Source of the DNA: Paraburkholderia caffeinitolerans | GTDB lineage: Bacteria > Pseudomonadota > Gammaproteobacteria > Burkholderiales > Burkholderiaceae | Reading direction: 5' to 3' | Assembly (NCBI RefSeq): GCF_902859945.1 | Contig: NZ_CADIKL010000028.1 | Location: forward strand, 1 to 64,000 | DNA length: 64,000 nt | Shown: positions 52,436-61,526 of the stretch, piece after piece | Numbering within the stretch: position 1 is the first letter of the stretch | Layout of the letters: every line of letters begins with the position of its first letter | Notes under the pieces: generated by a model | The model's input: only the letters and a program-made list of their open reading frames with translations | Told to the model about the DNA's origin: nothing | The model's database searches: none | Made by a program: the position numbers and the translations under genes

Positions 52436-53728
52436 ATGCAGGAACTGCTTAAATACCGGCGCGTGATTTTCGCGTCGACGGTCGGCAACGTGCTGGAGTG
52501 GTATGACTTCATTGCGTTCGGTTATTTGATGGGCGTGATCTCGCGCCATTTCTTTCCGGTCGGCGCGGGCATGTCGGCCACGCTGCTCACGGCGGCGACG
52601 TTCGGCGTCTCGTTCGTCGCGCGCCCGGTTGGCGGCATCGTGCTCGGCATCTATGCGGACCGGGTCGGGCGCAAGGCGGCCCTGCTCCTCGTGATTGTGA
52701 TGATGACGGTGGCCACCGCGATGATCGGCTTTGCGCCCACTTACTCACAGGCCGGCGTGGCGGCGACGATCATCATGGTGCTCGCGCGCGTGCTGCAAGG
52801 GATCTCGGCGGGCGGCGAGTTCGGCAGCGCGACGTCGATGTTGATCGAATACGCGCCCGCCAACCAGAAGGGCTTGTTCGGCAGCTTCCAGATGTTCGCG
52901 CAGGCCGTGGCCGGCGTGCTCGCATCGCTTGCGGGCGTGCTGATCACCCAGGGGCTCACGCCCGCGCAGCTCGAATCGTGGGGCTGGCGCCTGCCGTTCC
53001 TGTTCGGACTACTGATCGGTCCGGTCGGGCTCTACATCCGTCATCGCGTCGATGAACCCGAGGTATTCCGCAAGACGATGGAATCCGGCGGCAAGCTGCC
53101 GTTCGGGAAACTGCTGAGCGGCTACTGGCGGGAGATGACGATTGCGGGCGCACTGGTGGCGGGCACGACCATCATGCAGTTCGTCTTCAACATCTATATG
53201 CCGACCTACGCAGTGAACTACCTGCATATGTCCGCGGGCACGCCGTTCGTCGTGATCGCGCTGTCGGGCGTGGTGCGCATTCTCGCGTGCCCGGCGTTCG
53301 GCGCGCTCTCCGACCGGACTGGGCGCAGGAGCGTCCTTGCATGGGGGTTCGTGGGCAGCCTGCTTGCTGCGTGGCCCTGTTTCGCGTGGCTGAAGGCGGT
53401 ACCCACGCTCGCCACGCTGCTCATGATCGAGCTGATCTTCGGCGTGCTCGGCGCGGCTGTGCTCGGGCCGCTCTCCACCGCGCTCGCCGAGATGTTTCCG
53501 ATTCACGGGCGCTCCAGCGGTCTCGCGGTCAGCTACAACGTCTCGACCACGATTTTCGGCGGCTTCACTCCGCTGATCGTGACCTGGCTGATCGTGACGA
53601 CCGGCGACCGCATGGCGCCCGCCTGGTACGTGATCTTCGGCGCGGCGCTGGGTCTGGCCGCCGCCTTGAAGCTGGCTGGCGGCGCTTGCGAGCCGCAGCC
53701 TGTGACCGATACCCCGCTGCATAACTAA
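52436..53728 (+). CDS. MFS transporter, metabolite:H+ symporter (MHS) family
   Basis: This 430-residue permease has 12 predicted helices. The MHS signature is visible as TVGNVLEWYDFIAFGYL in the first helix and ARPVGGIVLGIYADRVGRKAAL between helices 2 and 3, plus RVLQGISAGGEFG. Members carry organic acids, betaines or shikimate by proton symport. It is the first gene of an operon with the ThDP enzyme and likely imports the substrate of that pathway. GGAGATTGGAGAC precedes the ATG. Confidence 0.93.
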   Translation: MQELLKYRRVIFASTVGNVLEWYDFIAFGYLMGVISRHFFPVGAGMSATLLTAATFGVSFVARPVGGIVLGIYADRVGRKAALLLVIVMMTVATAMIGFAPTYSQAGVAATIIMVLARVLQGISAGGEFGSATSMLIEYAPANQKGLFGSFQMFAQAVAGVLASLAGVLITQGLTPAQLESWGWRLPFLFGLLIGPVGLYIRHRVDEPEVFRKTMESGGKLPFGKLLSGYWREMTIAGALVAGTTIMQFVFNIYMPTYAVNYLHMSAGTPFVVIALSGVVRILACPAFGALSDRTGRRSVLAWGFVGSLLAAWPCFAWLKAVPTLATLLMIELIFGVLGAAVLGPLSTALAEMFPIHGRSSGLAVSYNVSTTIFGGFTPLIVTWLIVTTGDRMAPAWYVIFGAALGLAAALKLAGGACEPQPVTDTPLHN

Positions 53729-53795
53729 CTAACTGACCTGCGCGCGGCATTGCCGCTCGCGCATTCTTTCTTCGATACTCAAAAGGAATCTGGCC

Positions 53796-55481
53796 ATGAA
53801 CATGACAGGCGGGCAAGCGCTCGTACAGCAACTGCTGCGCGAAGGCGTCACTGATATTTTCGGCATCCCGGGTGTGCAACTCGACTGGGCAGTGGAAGCG
53901 CTGCGCCAGGAGAGCGAGCGGATCCGCTACTGGGTGCCGCGCCATGAGCAGGCAACGGCCTACATGGCCGACGGCTATGCGCGCACTACGGGGCGCATCG
54001 GCGTGAGCATGGTCGTGCCAGGCCCTGGGCTGCTCAATGCGATGGCCGGTCTTTCGACGGCGTACGCGTGCAATTCGCGCGTGCTGGCGATCAGCGGCAA
54101 TATTCATTCGAGCGGCGTGGGCCGTGGTTATGGACTCCTGCATGAAATCCCGAACCAGACCCAGGTGCTCGCGAGCGTGACGAAGTGGCAGGGCAACGCC
54201 GCCACCCCGCAAGCGATTCCCGCGCTCGTGCGCGAAGCGGTGAAGCAGTTGCGCAGTGGCCGGCCGCGCCCGGTGGGCATCGAGATTTCGCACGACCTGC
54301 TCAGCGCGAGCGCCGACATTGCGTTGATCGACCCGCCGGCAGGCGAGGACGACGCCGGGCGCGTACGCCCCGATCAGGCCGCGATCGAGAAGGCGGCAGC
54401 GCTGCTCGAAGGCGCGCGCTTTCCGGTGATCTATGCGGGCGGCGGCGTGCTGGCTGCGGGCGCGAGCGACGCGCTGCGCCGTTGCGCGGAGAAGCTGCAG
54501 GCGCCGGTGGTGCTTGACGACAACGCACAAGGCGCGCTGTCGAGCCGCCATCCGCTCGCGCTGAACACGCTCGGTGGCCGTGCCGTGTTTCCCCACGCCG
54601 ATGTCGTGCTCGTGGTGGGCAGCCGCTTTCTCGACATCATGCAGCCCGCGCCGTCGTGGCCCGCTGCCGGCATCCGCTATATCTACCTGAATGCCGATGC
54701 CGCCGACTGGTCCGCGCCGCGTGCGCCGGGTCTGGGCATTGCCGGCGATGCGCGGCTCGGCCTCGATGCACTCAGCGACGCACTGAGCGCCACGCACCGC
54801 ACGCCGCCTGCCGACCTCGAAGTGGTGCGCGCCTGGGCGCAGCGCCAGGCCGACGAGATCGAGCCGCAGAGCGCTTACACGCGCGCGCTGCGCAATGCGA
54901 TTCCCGACGACGGCATTCTCGTGAACGAGCTCACGCAGGTGGGTTACTTCGCACGACTGATGTATCCCGTCTACCAGCCGGGCACCTTCGTCACGCCGGG
55001 CTATCAGGGCACGCTCGGCTACGGCTTTGCGACGGCACTCGGCGCGGCGGCGGGCAATCCCGGGCGCGCGGTCGTCAGCATCAACGGCGACGGCGGCTTC
55101 GGCTGGAACATGCAGGAGCTCGCTACCGCGCGCAAGTACGGCATGGGGCTCGTCACCGTCGTGTTCAACGACGGCCATTTCGGCAATGTGCGCACGATCC
55201 AGAAGCAGACGTTCGGCGAGAACATCGCGGTCGAGCTCTGCAATCCGCATTTCGACCGGCTCGCTGCGGCCTTCGATCTGGACTTCGAGCGCGTGCGCAA
55301 TCCCGCTGAGCTGGAGGGCGCCGTGCGAAACGCGATCGCGGCGCGCGCGCCGGTGGTCATCGAAGCGCAGGTCGGCGAAATGCCGAGCCCCTGGCACCTG
55401 TTCCGCCTGAAGGCACCGCTCAAGCTCGCGGGCCGCGAGGCGCCGCCGAATCCGCTGGGCGAACCCGCCAAGGCCGCGTGA
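53796..55481 (+). CDS. Thiamine diphosphate-dependent enzyme (2-oxo acid decarboxylase/acetolactate synthase-like)
   Basis: This 561-residue three-domain ThDP enzyme has the cofactor-activating Glu in RHEQATAYMADGYAR (about residues 49-63). The ThDP-Mg motif is GDGGFGWNMQELATARKYG with the closing Asn in VVFNDGHFGN. The central Rossmann-like domain is divergent. Candidate reactions are 2-oxo acid decarboxylation or carboligation. The operon partners, an aldehyde dehydrogenase and an aminotransferase, point to decarboxylation of an amino-acid-derived 2-oxo acid to an aldehyde. That is inference, since substrate residues cannot be read by eye. Confidence 0.88.
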   Translation: MNMTGGQALVQQLLREGVTDIFGIPGVQLDWAVEALRQESERIRYWVPRHEQATAYMADGYARTTGRIGVSMVVPGPGLLNAMAGLSTAYACNSRVLAISGNIHSSGVGRGYGLLHEIPNQTQVLASVTKWQGNAATPQAIPALVREAVKQLRSGRPRPVGIEISHDLLSASADIALIDPPAGEDDAGRVRPDQAAIEKAAALLEGARFPVIYAGGGVLAAGASDALRRCAEKLQAPVVLDDNAQGALSSRHPLALNTLGGRAVFPHADVVLVVGSRFLDIMQPAPSWPAAGIRYIYLNADAADWSAPRAPGLGIAGDARLGLDALSDALSATHRTPPADLEVVRAWAQRQADEIEPQSAYTRALRNAIPDDGILVNELTQVGYFARLMYPVYQPGTFVTPGYQGTLGYGFATALGAAAGNPGRAVVSINGDGGFGWNMQELATARKYGMGLVTVVFNDGHFGNVRTIQKQTFGENIAVELCNPHFDRLAAAFDLDFERVRNPAELEGAVRNAIAARAPVVIEAQVGEMPSPWHLFRLKAPLKLAGREAPPNPLGEPAKAA

Positions 55482-55490
55482 GGAGGGGCC

Positions 55491-56924
55491 GTGGAAAAGA
55501 TCGACACTTTCTATTGCGACGGCCGCTGGGTTCCGGTGGACCCAGACGCCACGCTCGCCGCATATGACCCGTGCACCGAACGCCAATTCGCCTCGGTTGC
55601 CGTCTGCGATGCATCGGCCGTGGACTTGGCGGTAGCCGCCGCGCGCCGCGCGTTCGATGGCTGGAGCGCCACGCCCGTTGCCGAACGTTGCGCGGCATTG
55701 GGCCGTGTGCGTGACGCGATGGCACGCGAGGCCGAGGCGTTCGCCGCCGATCTCGCGACGGAGATTGGCGCGCCACTGTGGGTGTCGCGCCAGATGCAGG
55801 TGCCCATGCCGCTGCGCAATCTCGAACTCGCGATCGAGGCGATCGGCGAGATGAGCCTTGAAACGCGCGTCGAGCATTCGCTGATCGTGCGCGAGCCGGT
55901 GGGCGTGGTGGCGGCTATCACGCCGTGGAATTTTCCCTTGCATCAGATCGTCGCCAAGGTGGGGGCGGCGCTCGCGGCCGGCTGCACCGTCGTGCTCAAG
56001 CCAAGCGAGCTCGCCCCGCTGGCGGCACGGCGTTTCGCGAGGATCGTGCATGAAGCCCGCCTGCCGCCGGGCGTTTTCAATCTCGTGTGGGGCGACGGAC
56101 CGCGCACGGGCGCGGCGCTCGCGGCCCACCCCGATGTCGACATGGTGAGCTTCACGGGCTCCGTGGCAGGGGGGCGCGCCGTCGCGCATGTGGCGGCCGA
56201 CACGGTGAAAAAGCTCGCGCTGGAACTGGGCGGCAAATCGGCGACGATTCTGCTCGACGACGCACCGCTTGCCGATGCCGTTCAGACCGTGCTGCGCCAA
56301 TGCTTCACGAACAGCGGCCAGATCTGCGCCGCGCAGACGCGGCTGCTCGTGCCGCGCGCGAGACTCGCTGAAGTCGAGGCCGAGTGCGCGAAATATGCGC
56401 AAGGCTGGACGGTTGGCGATCCCGTCAATCCCGGGACGCGGCTCGGGCCGGTCGCGAACCAGCGCCAGTTCGAAACGGTGCAGCGTCACATCGAGACGGC
56501 GCTGGCCGAAGGGGCGCGGCTGGTGGCGGGCGGCCCCGGCCGCCCCGAAGGTCACGCGCGAGGGTATTTCGTACGCGCGACGGTGTTCTCCGGCGTCACG
56601 CCGCATATGTCGCTCGCGCGCGAGGAGGTCTTCGGCCCTGTGCTGGCGCTCATGGCCTACGACGACGAAGACGAGGCCGTGGCCATCGCCAACGGCACGC
56701 CTTATGGTTTGTCGGGAGGCGTCTGGAGCGCCGACGCCGCGCGCGCGCTGGCCGTCGCGCGGCGCTTGCGCACCGGACAGGTGGTGATCAATGGCGCGCC
56801 GCAGAACCTTGCCGCACCGTTCGGCGGCTACCGGCAATCGGGCATCGGGCGTGAAAACGGGCGCTACGGCGTCGAGGAATTTTTTGAATTGAAGGCCATC
56901 CAGGGAGGTTGTACCCATGACTGA
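55491..56924 (+). CDS. NAD(P)-dependent aldehyde dehydrogenase
   Basis: This 477-residue aldehyde dehydrogenase has TPWNFPLHQIVAKVGAAL, the catalytic Glu in LELGGKSATILL and Cys in NSGQICAAQTRLL. It also has the usual EEVFGPVLALMAYDDEDEA and PFGGYRQSGIGREN. GTG start with AGGAGGGG upstream, 9 bases after the ThDP gene. It overlaps the aminotransferase gene by 8 bases. In context it would oxidise the aldehyde made by the ThDP enzyme to a carboxylic acid. Confidence 0.93.
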   Translation: MEKIDTFYCDGRWVPVDPDATLAAYDPCTERQFASVAVCDASAVDLAVAAARRAFDGWSATPVAERCAALGRVRDAMAREAEAFAADLATEIGAPLWVSRQMQVPMPLRNLELAIEAIGEMSLETRVEHSLIVREPVGVVAAITPWNFPLHQIVAKVGAALAAGCTVVLKPSELAPLAARRFARIVHEARLPPGVFNLVWGDGPRTGAALAAHPDVDMVSFTGSVAGGRAVAHVAADTVKKLALELGGKSATILLDDAPLADAVQTVLRQCFTNSGQICAAQTRLLVPRARLAEVEAECAKYAQGWTVGDPVNPGTRLGPVANQRQFETVQRHIETALAEGARLVAGGPGRPEGHARGYFVRATVFSGVTPHMSLAREEVFGPVLALMAYDDEDEAVAIANGTPYGLSGGVWSADAARALAVARRLRTGQVVINGAPQNLAAPFGGYRQSGIGRENGRYGVEEFFELKAIQGGCTHD

Positions 56925-58029
56925 TACCAACGACTTGACGCTGCGGCTGCCGGCACACATTCTGGAGTCCAGACCTTATCAGCCCGGCAAGCCGATCGAC
57001 GCACTCGCACGCGAAATTGGCGTGGATCCGGACGCGATCGTCAAGCTCGCGTCGAATGAGAATCCGCTTGGCATGAGCGAGGCGGCACGGGCCGCGCTCG
57101 CCCAGGCCGCACACGGAGCCGCGCGCTATCCCGACAACGACTGCCACGCGCTCGTTCAAGCGCTATCGCGCAAGCTCGATGTGCCGGCCAACTGGCTGGT
57201 GCTGGGCAATGGCTCGGAGTGCGTGCTGGGGCTCGCCGCGACCGCGTTTCTCGAACCCGGCCGCCACGCGCTCTACGCGCAGTACTCGTTCCAGGCATTC
57301 ATCAACGCCGTGCAGCGCACTGGCGCGCAGCACAAGGTTGTTGCGGCGCGCGAGCATGGCTGCGATCTGGATGCCATGCTCGGGGCGATCGACAGCGACA
57401 CGTCGCTCGTCTATATCGCCAATCCCGGCAACCCCACGGGCTCGTTCGTGCCGGGCGCGGCGCTCGAGCGCTTCATCGCCCGCGTGCCGCGTGACGTGCC
57501 GGTTTTGCTCGACGAAGCGTATTACGAGTACTTGCCCGACGCCGACCACTACGACAGCCTCGCATGGGTGCGCCGCTTTCCGAACCTGATCGTGACGCGC
57601 ACCTTTTCCAAGGCCTATGGGCTGGCAGGGCTGCGCGTGGGCTACGGCATTGCTCAGGCGCCGCTGGCCGCGTTGCTCAACCGTATTCGGCCGGCGTTCG
57701 TGGTGACGGAGCAGGCCGAACGCGCGGCCGTGGCCGCACTCGACGACGAGGCATTCCTCGCGCGCAGCCGCATGGCGAATGAGCGTGGGCTCGCGCAGTG
57801 GTATGCGGGGCTCGACGCGCTAGGTCTGCCGTACTTGCGCTCGCGAGGGAACTTCGTGCTCGCTCAGGTAGGCGATGCCGCCGCGATCAACACGAGGCTA
57901 TTGCGTCAGGGCGTCATCGTGCGGCCGGTAGGCGTCTATGGGCTGCCCCAATGGCTGCGGATTTCGGTTGGCACCGAAGAGGAGAACGTGCGCTGTCTGG
58001 CTGCATTGAAGTCGGCGATGGAGCCGTGA
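56917..58029 (+). CDS. Histidinol-phosphate aminotransferase-like PLP enzyme (HisC family)
   Basis: This 370-residue fold-type I aminotransferase of the HisC group has KLASNENPLG at the N-terminus. PLP is held by the Tyr of the YIANPGNPTGSF block and the Asp of LLDEAYYEYL, and the Schiff-base Lys is in TRTFSKAYGLAGLRVGYG. HisC-type enzymes often accept aromatic amino acids besides histidinol phosphate. It lies in an operon without his genes, so a catabolic transaminase for an amino acid feeding the ThDP enzyme is more likely than histidine synthesis. Confidence 0.9.
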   Translation: MTDTNDLTLRLPAHILESRPYQPGKPIDALAREIGVDPDAIVKLASNENPLGMSEAARAALAQAAHGAARYPDNDCHALVQALSRKLDVPANWLVLGNGSECVLGLAATAFLEPGRHALYAQYSFQAFINAVQRTGAQHKVVAAREHGCDLDAMLGAIDSDTSLVYIANPGNPTGSFVPGAALERFIARVPRDVPVLLDEAYYEYLPDADHYDSLAWVRRFPNLIVTRTFSKAYGLAGLRVGYGIAQAPLAALLNRIRPAFVVTEQAERAAVAALDDEAFLARSRMANERGLAQWYAGLDALGLPYLRSRGNFVLAQVGDAAAINTRLLRQGVIVRPVGVYGLPQWLRISVGTEEENVRCLAALKSAMEP

Positions 58030-58111
58030 GCGGCAGGCGCGAAGGCTGAACGTGTTGGCGGTCAGCTACCGACGTGTTGCTCACCCGTGGGCGCGGCGCT
58101 GGTAACGCTGC

Positions 58112-58342
58112 GCTCGGGCCCGAAATCGTGCACAGATCGGAGATCTGGCGCGGCTCCAGCGGCCCGCCCTTGTTGAGCGCGCGAATCACGCGCCATTGCT
58201 GCTTCGTGAGCCCATGCGCCGTGATCAATGGACGGAATCGCGCCATCATCTTTTCGCGCGCGTGCAAAAGACGCATGGGCAGGTTGCGGTGTGCAACGCG
58301 GGTGGACGCGCGGGAGGAATCGGACACGGCGGCTTCGTTCAA
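58112..58342 (-). pseudogene. hpaR: Truncated hpaR (MarR-family repressor of the hpa operon)
   Basis: The translated minus strand matches the first 60 or so residues of HpaR: LPMRLLHAREKMMARFRP, then GLTKQQWRVIRALNKGG and the beginning of the recognition region (ISDLCTISGPS), which ends at about 58112. Beyond this the frame runs into unrelated Pro/Arg-rich sequence, and neither of the other two frames continues the protein. About 85 residues, including the recognition helix, the wing and the dimerisation helices, are missing. There is no ATG at a normal place; only TTG or internal Mets are available. The break point lies 82 bases from the end of the aminotransferase gene, so insertion of that operon may have removed the 3' part. 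Confidence 0.75.
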
Positions 58343-58397
58343 TACGCGGCTGCCCGGGGCCGGGACCAGGGGAAACCCGCAAAATCTTCATCGATGG

Positions 58398-58426
58398 TTG
58401 ACGCTCGATCATCGCAAGCGCAGAAT
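58398..58426 (+). promoter_or_regulatory. Putative promoter of the hpa operon
   Basis: TTGACG (58398-58403) and CAGAAT (58421-58426) are 17 bases apart, about 40 bases upstream of the hpaG1 start. Moderate match to sigma70 consensus. Confidence 0.35.
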
Positions 58427-58442
58427 CACTCACATATTAGTG
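58427..58442. promoter_or_regulatory. Inverted repeat overlapping the hpa start region
   Basis: CACTCACATATTAGTG has outer CACT/AGTG arms directly after the putative -10 hexamer, a place where a repressor such as HpaR would bind. The repressor gene itself is truncated. Confidence 0.35.
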
Positions 58443-58465
58443 TTTTCGGGAAGGCGAACCACACC

Positions 58466-59251
58466 ATGTTTTCACTGGCCGACCATCTGCTGCATCTCGA
58501 AGGCGAGGCCCTGCCGCGCGACGTGAGCGCCGGCGCGACGCGCGCGCTGCTTGCGGGTGGCGCCCGTTGCCGCGCGCCCGTGTCCGGTGCCGTGTACGGG
58601 ACGCTGCTCAACGACCGCGCCGCGCTGGAAGCCTTGGGCGACGCCGTGAATGCCGCGCCCTACAAAGCGCCGCCGCGCGCGCCCATCCTCTATCTGAAGC
58701 CGCGCAATACGCTCGCCGGCCATGGCGCGCGCGTGAGCGTGCCGGGCGCGGAAGGCGTTCAGGTGGGCGCGTCGCTCGGCATCGTGATCGGCCGCACTGC
58801 TGTGCGCGTCAAGGCGCATGAAGCGTTCGATTACATCGCGGGCTACACGCTGGTCGCCGACCTCAGCGTGCCGCACGAGAGCGTCTATCGTCCGTCCGTG
58901 CGCTTTCGCGCTCGCGACGGCTTTTGCGTGATCGGTCCCACGGTGCAGGCGCGCAGGCATGTCGCCGATCCGGACCGGCTCGCGATCCATGTCGATATCG
59001 AGGGCAAGCCGCGCTTCAGCGCGAATACGTCCTCGTGCGTGCGCGGCGTCGCGCAACTGCTTGCGGACGTGACCGACTTCATGACGCTTTCAGCAGGCGA
59101 TGTGCTCACGCTAGGCATGCCGCACGGCGCGCCCATCGCGCATGCCGGTGCGCGCGCAACGATTTCCATTGCCGACTGGCCCGCGCTCGCCATCGAATTC
59201 ATCGCGCCGCAAACGGCAGCACACACCGCCACGCAAGGAGCACCAGCATGA
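58466..59251 (+). CDS. hpaG1: 4-hydroxyphenylacetate degradation isomerase/decarboxylase, N-terminal-type subunit (HpaG1)
   Basis: This 261-residue protein has the fumarylacetoacetate hydrolase fold and corresponds to the first half of E. coli HpaG (HpcE), which decarboxylates and isomerises 5-oxopent-3-ene-1,2,5-tricarboxylate. Family features are LYLKPRNTLAGHGA and LGIVIGRTAVRVK, the VADLSVPHESVYRP stretch, and LTLGMPHGAP. Two separate FAH-fold genes in tandem replace the single fused enterobacterial gene. ATG at 58466 begins the family N-terminus. The stop overlaps hpaG2 (ATGATG). Confidence 0.9.
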   Translation: MFSLADHLLHLEGEALPRDVSAGATRALLAGGARCRAPVSGAVYGTLLNDRAALEALGDAVNAAPYKAPPRAPILYLKPRNTLAGHGARVSVPGAEGVQVGASLGIVIGRTAVRVKAHEAFDYIAGYTLVADLSVPHESVYRPSVRFRARDGFCVIGPTVQARRHVADPDRLAIHVDIEGKPRFSANTSSCVRGVAQLLADVTDFMTLSAGDVLTLGMPHGAPIAHAGARATISIADWPALAIEFIAPQTAAHTATQGAPA

Positions 59252-60036
59252 TGCGAGGACGCGTTGCCTACGCAGGCGCCATCCACGAAGCAAGACCTGA
59301 AGGTCCCCTGGAAAACGCGCGCGTGCGCCTTGCCGACGGCCGCGTGCGCGAAGAGCACGAAGTGGTCTGGCTCGCGCCGTTCGAGCCCGGCACGATCTTC
59401 GCACTCGGCCTGAACTACGCCGAGCATGCCAAGGAACTGCAATTCACGAAGCAGGAAGAGCCGCTAGTGTTCCTCAAGGGGCCGGGCAGCGTGATCGGGC
59501 ATCGCGGCGTCACGCGCCGCCCCGCCGACGTTACGTTCATGCACTACGAGTGCGAGCTGGCGGTCGTGATCGGCCGCACGGCGCAGAACGTGAAGCGCGA
59601 AGACGCCATGCAGCACGTCGCGGGCTACACCATCGCCAACGACTACGCGATCCGCGACTATCTGGAGAACTACTATCGCCCGAACCTGCGCGTGAAGAAC
59701 CGCGATGGCGGCACCGTGCTCGGGCCGTGGTTCGTCGACGCCGCCGATATCGCCGACGTCAACGCGCTCGAACTGCGCACCTGGGTGAACGGCGAACTGA
59801 AGCAGCACGGCAACACGCGCGACCTCGTCACCGGCATTGCCGAACTGATCGAGTATTTGAGCGGCTTCATGACGCTCGCGCCCGGCGACGTGATTCTCAC
59901 GGGCACGCCCGAAGGCGTCGTCAACGTGAATGCCGGCGACGAAGTGATTTGCGAAATCGACGGCCTCGGCCGCCTTGTCAACACGATCGCGTCCGACGCC
60001 GAGTTCGGCCGCGCTCCCCAGACGCAACAGACGTAA
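59248..60036 (+). CDS. hpaG2: 4-hydroxyphenylacetate degradation isomerase/decarboxylase, C-terminal-type subunit (HpaG2)
   Basis: This 262-residue FAH-fold enzyme corresponds to the second half of the fused enterobacterial HpaG. It has GLNYAEHAKEL, PLVFLKGPGSVIGH, the metal-binding Glu residues in YECELAVVIGR, then AIRDYLENYYRPNLRVKN and ILTGTPEGV. With HpaG1 it converts the oxidised ring-cleavage product toward 2-oxohept-3-ene-dioate. AAGGAG precedes its ATG, which overlaps hpaG1. Confidence 0.93.
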   Translation: MMRGRVAYAGAIHEARPEGPLENARVRLADGRVREEHEVVWLAPFEPGTIFALGLNYAEHAKELQFTKQEEPLVFLKGPGSVIGHRGVTRRPADVTFMHYECELAVVIGRTAQNVKREDAMQHVAGYTIANDYAIRDYLENYYRPNLRVKNRDGGTVLGPWFVDAADIADVNALELRTWVNGELKQHGNTRDLVTGIAELIEYLSGFMTLAPGDVILTGTPEGVVNVNAGDEVICEIDGLGRLVNTIASDAEFGRAPQTQQT

Positions 60037-60047
60037 GCGAGAACGCT

Positions 60048-61505
60048 ATGCGCATCGAACACCTGATCGACGGCCGCGCCCATACGGGCCGCGACTACTT
60101 CGAAACCGTGAATCCCGCGAACCAGGAAGTGCTCGCGGAGGTCGCGCGCGGCGGCGCGGAAGAGATCGACCTTGCCGTGCGCGCCGCGAAAGGCGCCTTT
60201 CCCGCGTGGGCCGCGAAGCCGGCGGCGGAGCGCGCGAAACTCGTGCGCAAGCTGGGCGAGCTGATTGCGAAGAACGTGCCAGAGATCGCGCTGACCGAGA
60301 CGAAGGACACGGGCCAGACCATTTCGCAAACGGGCAAGCAGCTCGTGCCGCGCGCCGCCGACAACTTCACCTACTTCGCCGAAATGTGCACGGCGGTGGA
60401 CGGCCACACTTACCCAACCAGCACGCATTTGAACTACACGCTGTTTCATCCCGTGGGCGTGTGCGCACTCATCTCGCCCTGGAACGTGCCGTTCATGACG
60501 GCCACCTGGAAAGTGGCGCCCTGTCTTGCGTTCGGCAACACCGCGGTGCTCAAGATGAGCGAGCTTTCGCCGCTCACGGCTTCTATGCTCGGCCAGCTTG
60601 CGCTCGAAGCGGGTATTCCATCAGGCGTGCTGAACGTCGTGCACGGCTTCGGCCAGGAGACGGGCGAGCCGCTCGTCGCGCACCCCGACGTGCGCGCGGT
60701 CTCGTTCACGGGCTCGACGGCCACGGGCAACCGCATCGTGCAGACCGCTGGCCTCAAGAAGTTTTCGATGGAGCTGGGCGGCAAGTCGCCGTTCGTGATC
60801 TTCGACGACGCCGACTTCGAGCGCGCGCTCGATGCCGCCGTGTTCATGATCTTCTCGAACAATGGTGAGCGCTGCACGGCGGGCTCGCGCATTCTCGTGC
60901 AGCGCTCGATCTACGCGAAGTTCGCCGCGCGCTTTGTCGAGCGTGCGAAACGCATCACCGTGGGCGATCCGCTCGACGAAAAAACCGTGGTCGGCCCGAT
61001 GATCAGCCAGGGCCATCTCGCCAAGGTGCGCAGCTATATCGAACTCGGGCCGAAGGAAGGCGCAACGCTCGCGTGCGGCGGGCTCGATGCGCCCGCGCTG
61101 CCCGATGCCCTGAAACAGGGCAATTTCGTGCAACCCACGGTGTTCGTCGATGTCGATAACCGCATGCGCATCGCGCAGGAGGAGATCTTCGGGCCGGTCG
61201 CGTGCCTGATCCCTTTCGACGACGAAGCCGACGCCATCCGCATCTCGAACGACATCGCCTACGGCCTGTCGAGCTACGTGTGGACCGAGAACACGGGGCG
61301 CGCACTGCGCGTGGCCGCTGCCGTCGAAGCGGGCATGTGCTTCGTGAACAGCCAGAACGTGCGCGATCTGCGCCAGCCGTTCGGCGGCTCGAAGGCTTCG
61401 GGCGTGGGCCGCGAAGGCGGCACCTGGAGCTACGAGGTGTTTCTCGAACCGAAGAACGTCTGCGTGTCGATGGGCTCGCATCACATTCCGCGCTGGGGCG
61501 CCTGA
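60048..61505 (+). CDS. hpaE: 5-carboxymethyl-2-hydroxymuconate semialdehyde dehydrogenase (HpaE)
   Basis: This 485-residue aldehyde dehydrogenase oxidises the semialdehyde made by HpaD. It has LISPWNVPFMTATWKVAP, the Glu in MELGGKSPFV and Cys in NNGERCTAGSRIL. The sequence VNSQNVRDLRQPFGGSKASGVGREGG near the C-terminus is typical of HpaE. It lies between hpaG2 and hpaD as in other homoprotocatechuate operons. Confidence 0.95.
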   Translation: MRIEHLIDGRAHTGRDYFETVNPANQEVLAEVARGGAEEIDLAVRAAKGAFPAWAAKPAAERAKLVRKLGELIAKNVPEIALTETKDTGQTISQTGKQLVPRAADNFTYFAEMCTAVDGHTYPTSTHLNYTLFHPVGVCALISPWNVPFMTATWKVAPCLAFGNTAVLKMSELSPLTASMLGQLALEAGIPSGVLNVVHGFGQETGEPLVAHPDVRAVSFTGSTATGNRIVQTAGLKKFSMELGGKSPFVIFDDADFERALDAAVFMIFSNNGERCTAGSRILVQRSIYAKFAARFVERAKRITVGDPLDEKTVVGPMISQGHLAKVRSYIELGPKEGATLACGGLDAPALPDALKQGNFVQPTVFVDVDNRMRIAQEEIFGPVACLIPFDDEADAIRISNDIAYGLSSYVWTENTGRALRVAAAVEAGMCFVNSQNVRDLRQPFGGSKASGVGREGGTWSYEVFLEPKNVCVSMGSHHIPRWGA

Positions 61506-61526
61506 GCCACACTGGAGGAGACCACA

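Noticed and set aside
53565..56960. Very long minus-strand open frame (over 1100 codons)
   Set aside because: It lies antisense to the ThDP enzyme and aldehyde dehydrogenase genes, which have clear catalytic motifs. Its translation is rich in Arg, His and Ala with no recognisable domain, as expected from high-GC antisense frames.
56917..58029. Histidine biosynthesis gene hisC
   Set aside because: The fold matches, but no his genes adjoin it and it overlaps a catabolic aldehyde dehydrogenase gene, so a biosynthetic name is not justified.
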